From Pycnopodia helianthoides (lineage: Eukaryota; Echinodermata; Asteroidea; Forcipulatida; Asteriidae), in assembly GCA_032158295.1 (NCBI GenBank), contig CM063248.1, positions 12,848,657-12,912,656 of the forward strand: a DNA stretch of 64,000 nucleotides, read 5' to 3'. Of the stretch, positions 36,701-48,700 are shown one piece after another. The notes beneath the pieces were generated by a model. The model was not told where the DNA came from. It did not search any database and saw nothing but the letters and a program-made list of their open reading frames with translations. Position 1 is the first letter of the stretch, and the number at the start of each line of letters is the position of its first letter. The position numbers and the translations under genes were made by a program.

Positions 36701-39700
36701 CCAAACGAGGAGATTGGAATTCCCGTGTCATAGGCCAAACATCCCCTGCACTCTGTTATTATTGGCGTTGGTTTCACCACTGCTCTCAAAAGCAAACGGT
36801 CTGCTGCTCGGACCACTACCTCCTGCAGGTCCATCAGTCTACAAACAGAACCATAACCAAATTAGAAAGTACAGAAAAATCTTACCAAAGGAGAAACAGG
36901 TAACCAACCAGAATACAATGTAAGGTCGTGTCTGAAAAGGTGGCTGTGGCTAGGGGAAGCTATGCTTCAATATGTCTTAACTGGGAGAGTAAGTTTATGT
37001 ATTTAAGAGATGAAATTCTCTGACTGCACGACGATAAAATTCCACTTGCTTTCACTATTACATGCACTACAATACTCATGGGATACCAAAACACAGAAAA
37101 AGTCACGCAGTTTGCAAAACACTTTGGGTTTTTAGTCTTTCATTCACAGCTCTTTTGGGACGCTTATTATAATAAATAAGTGAGCAAGGTATATAACAAG
37201 TCATTTCATTGGCTATTGACTACTCATAGATTCAGGAAAGGCCAACACAAAGTGAGTTTAAATTGTGTCGACTTCTGGCACTTACAAAGCCACTTTGAAC
37301 AGCATGCTATAGTACAAGAGTTGATATTTCCATCCATGTTTGTCATTTGTAAGTTTAATATGAAACAGTCTGCACAATCAGTGTTTACATGTAGTGATGG
37401 GAAGCAATAAACTAGCCAGCAGGACCTCTTAGACAGAATTTCAACTGGCACTTATGGCTCACTCATCACTCTAATGAGAAAACACTGCAGCTTTACCAAT
37501 GAAAGAGCACAAATCCATTAAGCTCTATCCTTAGAGTATTAGACAGGTTTCTGCCTTTTGGATTGATGCATATCTTTTGTCTGGCACAGGGCTGAGCAAG
37601 ATACATATGTTGTACCTGCTACCTAAGTGGGTGGGCGTTGTTGATAGAAAGTTGATCTGGTGGGTAGAGCTTAATGGACCAGTCTATTCAAGATATTGAA
37701 TTACAATATTGTGGTAGACTAGGGGGTCATTGCTGAAAATAAAGTCTGAAACTAGAATCCACGTTTTGGAAGGTATATTGAAAAAATTGTAGCATTTTTA
37801 CCTCGGGTTTAGATTTCACAGAGCTTTTAGGAACAGTGTCCTCAGCACTACAGAGTCAGATTAAAGAACAGGGTTTATTTATATGTGAAAAACTAACAGC
37901 TGATTTTCTTTACCAGGCTGACTTCATATAAAAGTCTGAAATTTCTCATCCCTGTGGATGTTAACTTTGAGGCAATATCCTTTTGTAGAACTAGGGTACT
38001 GGGGTTAAACCACTGTACATAAGGCAAGCCGTACCCGTATGCGTTGCATTTCCTGCTGCTGTTGGTACAGCTGGTTGTAGGAGTGATTCATGTTAAGCTG
38101 CAGCTGCTGGTGTTGCAGTCGCATGTTGTAATCATTCATCAAATTCATCATGCGGGGGTCACCGTTGCTTGGGGTTGGAGTGGTAGGAGTTTGGGCTGGT
38201 ATAGGTCCCTGCGGCCCACTAAATCCTCCTAAATAAATCAACAATAAACATTGCACTTCAGAAAAATTAGCTTAGTTAACAACACAACCTATTATTTCCA
38301 TTGTTACATTATAAGTCAATTAAATGAACAATGTACATAGAACATTTCTAATGGGATAATCAAACATAAATGAACCATCTCTTGAAATAACTCAGAATGG
38401 GTATTATTTTATTACAAAATCTATTACATGTTAGAATGATTGAAAACCGTTTCCATAATCCGTGAATGACATCGACCCAACATAAACAAAGTGACCCACC
38501 AATGACCTTTAACCTCTCACCTGACATGGACCCTTGCAGCATATTATTCATGACCTGCTGGTCTCTCATAAGTGACTGACACAAGCCGATGCTGTTATGT
38601 AGCTGCTGCTGCAACTGCTGTACCTGACCCATGTAGAAGTTGCCGTTGCTTTCAAATCCCAATCCACCACTCTCCTCAGCCATTAGCTCATCAGCTGCCT
38701 GTAAATTCTGAGGGAAATAGTACAGAAGTAAGCAAAAAGACAGCAGCAAAGGAAAGCAACCAAATCAGTTATTGAATGATGCTGATGTACCTGTTGGCGT
38801 TTGGATGCCGCAGATGCCCTCAGCTTTTGCTCTGTAGCCCACTTTGGGTAACGGATACCGTGCATGGCCTCCAGGTCCATGGCAGTTGGAGGGGCATTAT
38901 TCCTCATTCTCTGACCAGGGTACGAGTTGGGTCGCCGACTTGGTAAGCGGTACTCAGCATCGATGGTGTATGTACTGGCTGTTCCTGCCAAACTCTGCTC
39001 CTGCCAGATTAAAAAATTAAATGTACAAGGGAAACTAAATGAATGTAGAACTGATCAAGTATTTTTTAGTGTTGTAACACAATCCCAGGTCTTTTTTTCA
39101 AGCATGGGCAACTGGTTGGCAGCCTGCATCTTTAAGGTTCCTTATGAACAATAAGGTTTAATGTGCAATTTTAACCCTCCTACTGTTGGTAGTGTTTGTC
39201 AGCGAGTTGACCAACCATTTGAAACCATTCAACTGCCATTTAAAAAAAAATCCTTGTGCATTGTTTCTTGTGCAATATTTGCATCTGCCTTTTGTAACTT
39301 TTTAACTTTTTGTTCTTTGTAGTGTTTTTAAACTTGTGCGAGCAATGTGTTCTTTTTGGGAGTTAAGTTTCTTATGTCTAATATCTATGGTGGTCCAACT
39401 GTACTGATGTGTGACTGTATACATGTATGTAGATGGATTCACCACGTGATATCACATTGTAAGTTGGCATAGTTTATCTATCATTCAAAGCAACAGTTGG
39501 ACGATACTGAATGGTCAGACAGCAGGAGGGTTAACTGAATACTGTGCTGATGGATTCAACACACGGTATCATATCACAGGCTTATCATTCAAAACCATAG
39601 AGTATGATATTTTATGGTCAGACAGTAGGAGGGTTGATTATGTGATGTGTAGATGCATTCACCACATAATATCATATTGCATGCTGGCACAGCTTATCTA

Positions 39701-42700
39701 TCATTCAAAACCATAGTGGATGATATTGAATGGTCAGTAAGTGGGAGGGTTAAGTACCTGTTCTTCCTCTTCTTCAACCTGTAAGATACCGTCACTGGGG
39801 TATGCATCATCCTCCTCATCTTCACTCAGTTGAGTTGAGCCTCCCCAAGACGCTGCTGCAGTCACATCAGCACTACGCATGCTCACCCTATCAGGGAATA
39901 GACATTACAACTCTCATCAAATTGCCACAAATAACAAAACTGGCAAACACTCACTCAAGTAACAACCACCTGATTGGTTGAATTTATATTTTCTGTGAAC
40001 ACAGACAAATTTACTAGTTTGGGATTGAACAGAGAAAAAATTGACTAGAGCAGGAGTTGAACCTGTGACCTCTGGATTCTTGTGCCAGACAACTTTGTTT
40101 GGTTCACCCAAAATTGAATGAACTGCTTGTTCAAATAGAAGAGTAATGTGTACACATACCTGAAGAGATCATTATCGTTGCTGTCTCCCTGGGCAGACCC
40201 ACTGTCTGAAACCTCACCCTGATAAAAATAAATAAATTATCAAAAATATTGAAAAAGCTAATTTGATTTAGTATCAATCTCAAAGCTCACTCATTATAAA
40301 GTTCACGTCATTATCAATGTTCCAGGGAAATATTTCCATCTGAAATACTTTCAAAGTTGAGAAAAAAAAGCATTTCAAGACCTCCTACAATCACCATTGC
40401 TTATTCCAAATGCCACAATTGAAATAAGCATGCATATGAACATGCACATAATCTATAAAACCAATGTTCACTGTTCAACCTAACCAAAGAACTCTTAAAT
40501 TGATGATACTTTCACAGCATGGTTGGTTGGTTGGTTGGTTAGATGGTTGGTTGGTTGGATGGTGCATTTATTGAAAACTAGAGTTTGCTCTTCCAAAACC
40601 CAATGATGTCATATTCTGGAACAAGTATGCCTTTAATGGGTCTTTATTTAAAATTCAGAGATAAGAATCATAGCTGATTGTGTTCTGAAACTAGGATAAA
40701 AAAGCAGAGGCAAAACTGTTGTGTGACTCTTAAATGATTTGTGTTGGTGTGATATAACTCACTGTGTTGCGTTTGACTCGGTCCATTAGAGCTGCCAATT
40801 CCTGCTGTTTGAGTTTCAGCTCAGTCTGTAGTCTACGATGCCTCAACTTCTCAGCTATCAGAGAATCATGGGTTGGGGTAGGAATATCTGGAACAAACAG
40901 AAGGTATACAGGGTCTTTTGGAATAGCTACTTTGTAATATGAAACATAAATGTAACAGCCAATCAAATTGCAAAAGATACCGCAGTCATTTTCATGCTAA
41001 TCCAATTGACAACAAAAAATAATATAGCAAAGGAAAAACATTAATCTTTTTAAATTTTGCAAGGTTGCAAGTACACTTTACATAATGGGCACCAAACTAC
41101 TAGTCATTAGTTTTGCCAACACTGTATGTATAAAAACAAACTACCGGTGTGAAGGTACAAATGCGCACTAATAAATGACAGGAGGTATGAGGAAAGTCTG
41201 ATGAGAATAATGACATCTGGGAAAATTATAGATTTAATTATAAATCTTTAATTTTGAAACTTACGACAAAATAAATGCTTGGAGGCTGTAATTGGTCAAC
41301 ATTATCATTTGAATGAATTTTAATTGTTGCATTAAAAAATTTGAAGACAGTCATGTCGTTTTCTAAAAACGATAGTCCTTTGACTTTTTGTGGATACACT
41401 GATAGCGGAACCAGTCAACTGTGTGTTTTGATGCAAAAAGTTTGGTGCGGCTTGCATATCAGAGCAGCTTTATACATTGACGTGTGAATCTTACTTGAAT
41501 GATTTTTAGGTGCTGCAGCTTATCATTCTTAGTGGCTTATATTCTAAAAAGTGTGGCAATAACAGTTAACTATTTGATTTTCACCTTCCATGTTTGCTGC
41601 AGCAGCAAGTTGTCTTAATCCTGAACCTGGCATCAATGGATTTCTTTGGGAGGTATTTGTTGACTTAACACCCTACAAAGGAACAAACTTACAGTTAATT
41701 CAAATGCAACATATATTTCAAGACAGTGCAAATTTGTGATGCGATCAAGCTAAATGAGTCGTTTGTCGGTAAATGCATTATTGAATAACAGGCCAAAATC
41801 GGTCCACAGGGGTTTACATTTCTATACATTTCTTGGTGTTTCGACTTCCATAACTTTTTAACCAAAGGTGGTATCAACACGGGGTTTTCATATCCTTAAA
41901 GCTGAGATTGTTCTTTTTTCAAATAGATAAAAAAACAAAAATTGACAAGGGTCGACAAAAGACTCATTTTGCTTGACCGCATCGCATTTGTTTAAATGCT
42001 TTGTCCTTTACGCTGAAAGTCATTATAATGGGTTTGCACAAAAATGACACCCACTTTTGTATCAGCACAAAATGATCTGCGGTGGATTTGAATCCTGGTC
42101 TTGATATTTATGTTCTTAGAAAACACAATTAACCATACTTGCTTCTCTTCAACAAGGAACGGGTACCTGTAATGCTGTGTAAGGGCAGATATGGTTCATG
42201 GGATTGAATTAGCTTGGCGCGCTACGTACAGGCAGCACAGGCTGTATACTCCCAAGAGAGCTTAGATGGTTTAAGGAATGAATAACTAGCCCAATGACCA
42301 CAGCAACAATGTTCATGCACCAATAACGTAAAAAATGATGTATGCTGGCATTTTATAAGGTGTCCATTGTTTATGAAGACAAGATACTTGAGTATGATGG
42401 TCTTACCTGTTGAGGTGGTGGAAGATGCTGATTGAGATCCCTGAGCTGCTCCTGGACGGCCAGGAGGCGGTGTCTCTCATCTTGGAGCTTACCCAGCTCC
42501 CGGCGTTGCTGTTGCATCTTGGCTTCATAATACGCATCCCTGAGAAATAAGTCAAAGTAAACTCAATCAATTCATACACTAGGGAAGTAATTGAACATGA
42601 TACTGTTGTCAAGATGTTGGGGTTTCTTACTTTGTTTCTTGACTGACTCGAGGTACACTCTCCTCACTTATCACTGAAGCTGTTTGGGTTGTATTTCCTT

Positions 42701-45700
42701 CATCCTCTCCTTCCTCCTCCTCCTCCTCCTCATCTTCATCATCATCCTCATTCTCAGCATTAGAGGTATCTATCTCTTCCTGCCAACTTGCAGCTAACTC
42801 AGCCAGGTCATCTGGCAAGCCCATGGCTACCTCTGGTGATTGCTGCACTATGGCCACCAGCTCTTGTAGATGTCTCAACTTCTGCTTTGCAGCCTGAAGT
42901 TTCCTACAAAAAAAATCGGAGGGGTTATTCAAAAGGTTTATTTGTCAACTGACTTTTGCCTCTTTCTCTCTGTTAACATTTCCTGAGAAATTCCCGGCAA
43001 ATATTTGGTTGGAAACTCCTAGGAAATAGCAATTACCCCTGCTTAAGAGAGACAAAGGATTAGGATATCTAGTGGTTATTTCCCCCAAATATCAAGTGTG
43101 AACGAACATAGGAAGGTGGTGGCCTGATGGGGTTAAATTTCCCCTTTTTTTCCCCTGGGAGTTGGTCATTTAGGGTGAATATTTACATACAAAAATCGGG
43201 AAAAGAGTAATGCTTGCTTTTAGGTACATTCTTAGCAGCATGGTGCCCTTTACCTACTTATTTTCACAAGAAAAAGTGTTTGGATTCTTACTTGATTTTT
43301 CCCCTGATTTCTGGATCATCACCCCAGGCTGCTAATAAGCTCTGATTGCTCTCAGTGTCTGTTGTCAGTTGGGAATCATCTTCTGACTGCTGAGTTGAGG
43401 TTCCATCCTCTGTAGTATCAAGCTGTCATATGTAAACATAAAAACAACACTAATTGGAAACATATAATTCAAAGTGTACGTATTTTGAAGAAATCTACGA
43501 TAGATCGTGCAAGTCTTGAGCGTATTCAAACATCGGGCACCTGTTAAAGTGCAGGAGTTTGCTTCCATCACATGATAAAGCAAAATACATTGGACAAAAG
43601 TGGTCCTGACAAATGTTTGAATACGCACAAGTCTAGCACAGTCTATTCCCAGCAATATAATCAAATTGAGACTGAAGGGGAAAAAACCACCTTGTCACTT
43701 TGAGAATTGGCGATTTAATTGTCACCGTATATACAGTGAATACCAAAGCGAGGACCAGCTGAAATAATAATGTACCATTTTGATTTGACCGATCTGACAG
43801 ATCACCATGCCTATACAATTTGATATTCGTAAATACTTGAGACAGTTTATTCATTCTGATTGGTCAAGAGGAGATCACGTGGCCATGTGTAAAGGTATTT
43901 ATAAATGGGAATAAAAGAGTGGCGACTCGTCTTAAACGGCTGTTTAAAACCTTGCAGGGTTATGGCCATGTGAAGGCGGACCTACCATTTGGCTCGGTCC
44001 CTTATCGCACGACCATGTCCCGGCCAGTTTTAAACAGCTGTTGAAGACTTCATTGAGACTTTTATTCCCTTATTCAAACACACTAAAACTCAGCACATAA
44101 CTAATGGATGCATTCCATCAACTCTCAAAAAGCTAGCAGCTTGGGTCTCATGTAGTTAGTAAGTACAGAAACAGATTAGTTCCATGTGTCCAGCAGGAGT
44201 TGGATTAAGGCAATCCAAATAAACAACAAATTTTGCTTTATGGGGTCTTCATAGGCTCTTTTGTCAACTTGTAACAGTATCTCAGACAGAAATATTTCTC
44301 TGGAGAATTGGTACACACTATGAACTTTATAATCAGTGAGCATTCATAATAAAACTAATCAATCTTGTCATCTATAATTACCAATCCAGTCTTGATTTCA
44401 AGACGGCCTGAACCTAGGAAAGGGTTTGAAAGAAATCTTAACCTGTTGTAGTAGCCCTTGAGAGGATTGGAATCGCCCCACAGGTTCGCCCCTCTCCAAT
44501 CGCCTAAGATTGCTCATAAGCTCTGGATCCTCAAAGTTCACCGAGGAGGAGGTCTTCCTACCATCTCCTGATTCATCAACCCCTGTAAGAGATACGGCTG
44601 CTCCATCAAGACCTCGATACTGCTGGACAAGGTCACGAAGGTCATCCAGACGCTGACGTACCTCTTGAAGGCGTCTGATTGCAAAGACAAACAAATCTTG
44701 GTGACTTATCTTTCAATGAGTGTAATGTTTTGCAGTTTTTAAAACCATGGTCCATCAAAGAATGTTTTGGACAGGCAAACTCATACCAAGTTTTGAAAAA
44801 ACAACAATTGTTAAAAGATTGTCTTGAGTATGACCTTACTCATTCAATATGACCTTCTTGCTCTAACGAAAATTGAGATTTCAGAGTAAAATGGGGAATA
44901 GAAACATTCTAGCTACATTCAAGATAATACTAGGCTGATCCTAACTACCTCCCCCCATGGTCACTTTGGCCAACTCTTCGCCAATATTTACATGTAGCAG
45001 TGTTTACTGTTCAAAGTTTGATTCAACAAAGAATGTATGTAGACCTGAGTTTATCCATGGCCTCATTGTCATCTACTGAGCCTCCAACCAACTGAGCCTC
45101 CTTGACTTCCTCTCCACGCTGTGGCTGAACTGGCCCCAGTAGATGGCTAGACGAGGCAGCACTCATGGCCGAGTCTGTATCTGTAAAGGAAATACAGAAA
45201 CTTTCTGTCACATCAGGGGTCAATATCATAAAGCCTTTAAGCAGATAGCAACCTTTTGCAGTTTCATAGCCCCTGCTTACTTTACATAGAGCAAAAGATA
45301 ACTTTGTGGCTGGTAACTTTGCCTTAAAGGTATTGTACACTTTTGGTAACAGCTCAAAATCAGTGTCCACATTTTGTGTGATTAAACATATGCATGAACA
45401 AACAAACCTGTGAAAGTTTGAACTCAATTGGTCATCGAGGTCACAATAGTGAAAAGAGCTCTTATGTGTTTTCTGTTTTTTCAAATTATCGCGCGCGGTA
45501 ATTACTATTGTTTTACTCGTTTCTCAGAAACGATAGCATTTTAGGCAGAAATATTTTAAGGAACCCTTTCTACCATTACTTACTTTAAATCATGTAAGTT
45601 ATGTGTGAATTTGTGAACATTGTGTTTTTCGATCTTACCAATAGTGTACAGGGCCTTTAACTTAAGCGACTCAACTATAACTTTATTTGATAACTTATTC

Positions 45701-48700
45701 ATGCTGACGAATTTGCTATGAACAGTTATTTATATAACAGAGGAGCTCTCATGGACTAGTACTATAAGAGAGTGATTGTTAACTGACCTGCCCCTGGTAT
45801 GCTTGGCCGTAATGCATGCAGCTGATGTAAGAGATCATCCATTTGTTTCTTCTTCTGTTGTAAAGCCTGTAATGTACTCAGAAGATGCTCCTGCTCAGAA
45901 TTCATAGCAGCTACCTCATTCTGTTCAAATTATAAGAACACTTATATTTAAACCATTTGATATATCTTAAGAATTTTACTATGAAACTTTAAAGGAATCA
46001 CGTACATTCAAAATTGTTGGCCATCTTCTTCTTAGTGCAGGGATAAGATTTGCCAAATGTGAAAATAGCTTGCAGGCCAGGGTTACCCCTTATTCTAGAT
46101 CCGGAACCTCCCGAAGGTTAGACAAATCAAGGGGAAATTAGAATTAGCTGATTGCAAACTGCTTACCATCCAAAAGGACCTGTAGTATAAATGCAAAAAA
46201 TTAGTTAGTGGCCTGACGTTTCGACCCTAGCAGAGTCTTTCTCGAAGGCTAAAAAATGAGAAAGACTCTGCTAGGGTCGAAACGTCAGGCCACTAACTAA
46301 TTTTTTACAATTCAAGGGGTTTACAAACTCTGTGCATTACCAGAAATACAATAAGCTACAGGTCTGGACACAGCATGGAATATGTATTTCTCCCTATTGT
46401 GACTGCTTCACTTCCTTCAAGAAAATATTGGAGGCTCAGGAACTTTTGAGAAAATCATGTTATAAGGAAAAATACTGATAAAATAACACGCTTGTAATTG
46501 ACTTGAAATCAACTGAACTCAAAGTATATGAATCTTGTTTTGGCAAAGAGCTACACTTTTTGAACACTTCCATTTCTTACTTGTTCTCTGTCCGCTATAT
46601 CCAGTCTGTCTAGCATCCTGGCTCTTCGTATTTCTGGGGCTCTGCGCTCCATGTCCTCAGACAGGATCATCATGAGCAGTTCACGACGCTGATCATTTAG
46701 GTCTGTATCACCACCACTGGCCAACTCAAAATCGGCCATGTTTAGAGCTTGTTCTACTTCTTGTGGATCGTTGGTGCTCACATCAGTGGTGCTCTGAGAA
46801 GCTGAATTTTTAAAAGGAATACAGCTCAAAACACATCCAGTACACTGCAGCCCGGTTTGAGATATATAACAAAAATGCCAACCAAATCTTATTGTTGCAA
46901 TTTCAGAATAGTGCACAAGATGTGGGAAAAAAGAAAAACCATTTATTATAATAAATTGCATGACTCATTCAATACATTTTTGTTTTAATGGTTTAAATTC
47001 CCATTTGTGCTTTATAATCCTACCTTATCAATGTAGTCTTCCTTACAACATACAAACATGATTGTTATACCATGGTAATAGACTGCAAATTTTTGTTGTT
47101 CGAGAACCAACCACGCGATGTGCTCCAATGACGCATGTATGTGGCTCAGGGGAGCATGAGTGATGTACCCCATGGGGTACATTACCATTACCGAGATTTC
47201 GAGGGGCCTCTAGGAACAGTACCCTTAGCACTGAATAAGTATATCAAGGAGCAGGATTTCTTCATATTTGATGAAAATACTTGGAGCTTTTTACAAATGT
47301 CAGTCATAAAAGTCCAATTTCAGATTAAAAGTCTGAGATACTTAGATTTCCACAAAGTCCTCGGTGATGAGGTTTACTACTTATTATTTTTTTTTAAAGC
47401 AACTTACTGTTGTCTGCGCTTTGGTCCTCCGACTTCTTGATACGTCCTTCAAGATCTTCCTGTAACAGCATCAACGAATTCTGTCGATTTTGTAACGCCC
47501 GAAGCTGCAAAGAAAACATTGCACAAAACACGACTCCATTACATACAAATATCATTTTACCTCAAGCGCACAATTACAAATAACTGAATTACATCAAAGA
47601 TTTCGTCAAGGATTTCATTTCTTTCAGTGACTCTTTTAATCAACATGACTTTGTCTTCTTGGTAAATACCGTCATTGAATGCCAACAGAAAAGCTGTATT
47701 TCTAGACACTCTAAAATATCATTTATTCTTCTTAAATGTTAATCAGTATGTTGATACCTCTTCTTGTTGTTGTAACATCTTTTTAAGGAGATCATGTTGC
47801 TGACGTAATCCCTCCAGCTCTTCCATGCGAGTCTTGATATCAACGTTACCCTGTAACCAAAATGGAAAATGGACCTCATATTTGTGCATCCATCCGAGTC
47901 AATTCAGTTTCATTGTATTGGATTTATACATTAAATATGTTCTTGTGGATGAATAAGTGTGCAAAGCGAGTCTAATAATGAGGTGCAATGAAGACAACGA
48001 TGGTGTAACTTGGATTCTATCGACTGTGCAAGTAGTTGAGCATGTTCAAACGTTGAGACCAGTTTTGTTTCCTTTACACTACGAGCAAAAGGTTCCAAAT
48101 TATGTTGGAATAGGCATGAGATGGTCTATTAAAAAATTGCCAAGTGCAAACTTTACATGAATGGTATCAACAATCTCCACCATGTATGAAAAAAGAATGT
48201 CAGCACCAGGAGTGTCATTTCAGACAAACATGGTGCATTATACAGGCACACTATTATTGTTATTGCTGATAAACAAAAATTGGTTTACAACACCAAACAT
48301 GTTCTATTTTGCAGACAGCTTTTCAAATGTTTACCTTCCTATAAAAGTACAAACGAATGATTGGACAAAAAAAAGATTTAAAAAAGTTACGTTAACAAAG
48401 AAAAAAGGACAGCTTGTTATATAATGATCAGCAAATACAGCAACACAATTTGTAAACTTGTCTTTGGTAAGTTCACTTACATGAGTAATGATAATAATCT
48501 GGGTTTTTTTTTTACCCATAATTTTATAAATCAATTTACACAGCAATCAACACATTTAGTTTGGAAACAACAGAGGTAATGAATCAAGTTTTAAGATGGG
48601 TTGGCTTGAGAAAGTGCACAGGACAAAGATGAATGTTTCAAGGGAAACCAAATGATAGAGTGTCATGAACACAAGGTAGTAAGATTGAAAGATACAGAAA

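Noticed and set aside
36619..36834. Frame MDLQEVVVRAADRLLLRAV... as the PCM1 reading of the exon at 36,838-36,675
   Set aside because: Its first half is unlike PCM1's Ser/Gly/Asn-rich context and needs an entry phase that the preceding exons do not supply; only its second half seems real.
45023..45484. 153-codon minus-strand frame
   Set aside because: Only its part at 45,180-45,045 is a PCM1 exon; the rest reads through the acceptor into intron and a MITE.
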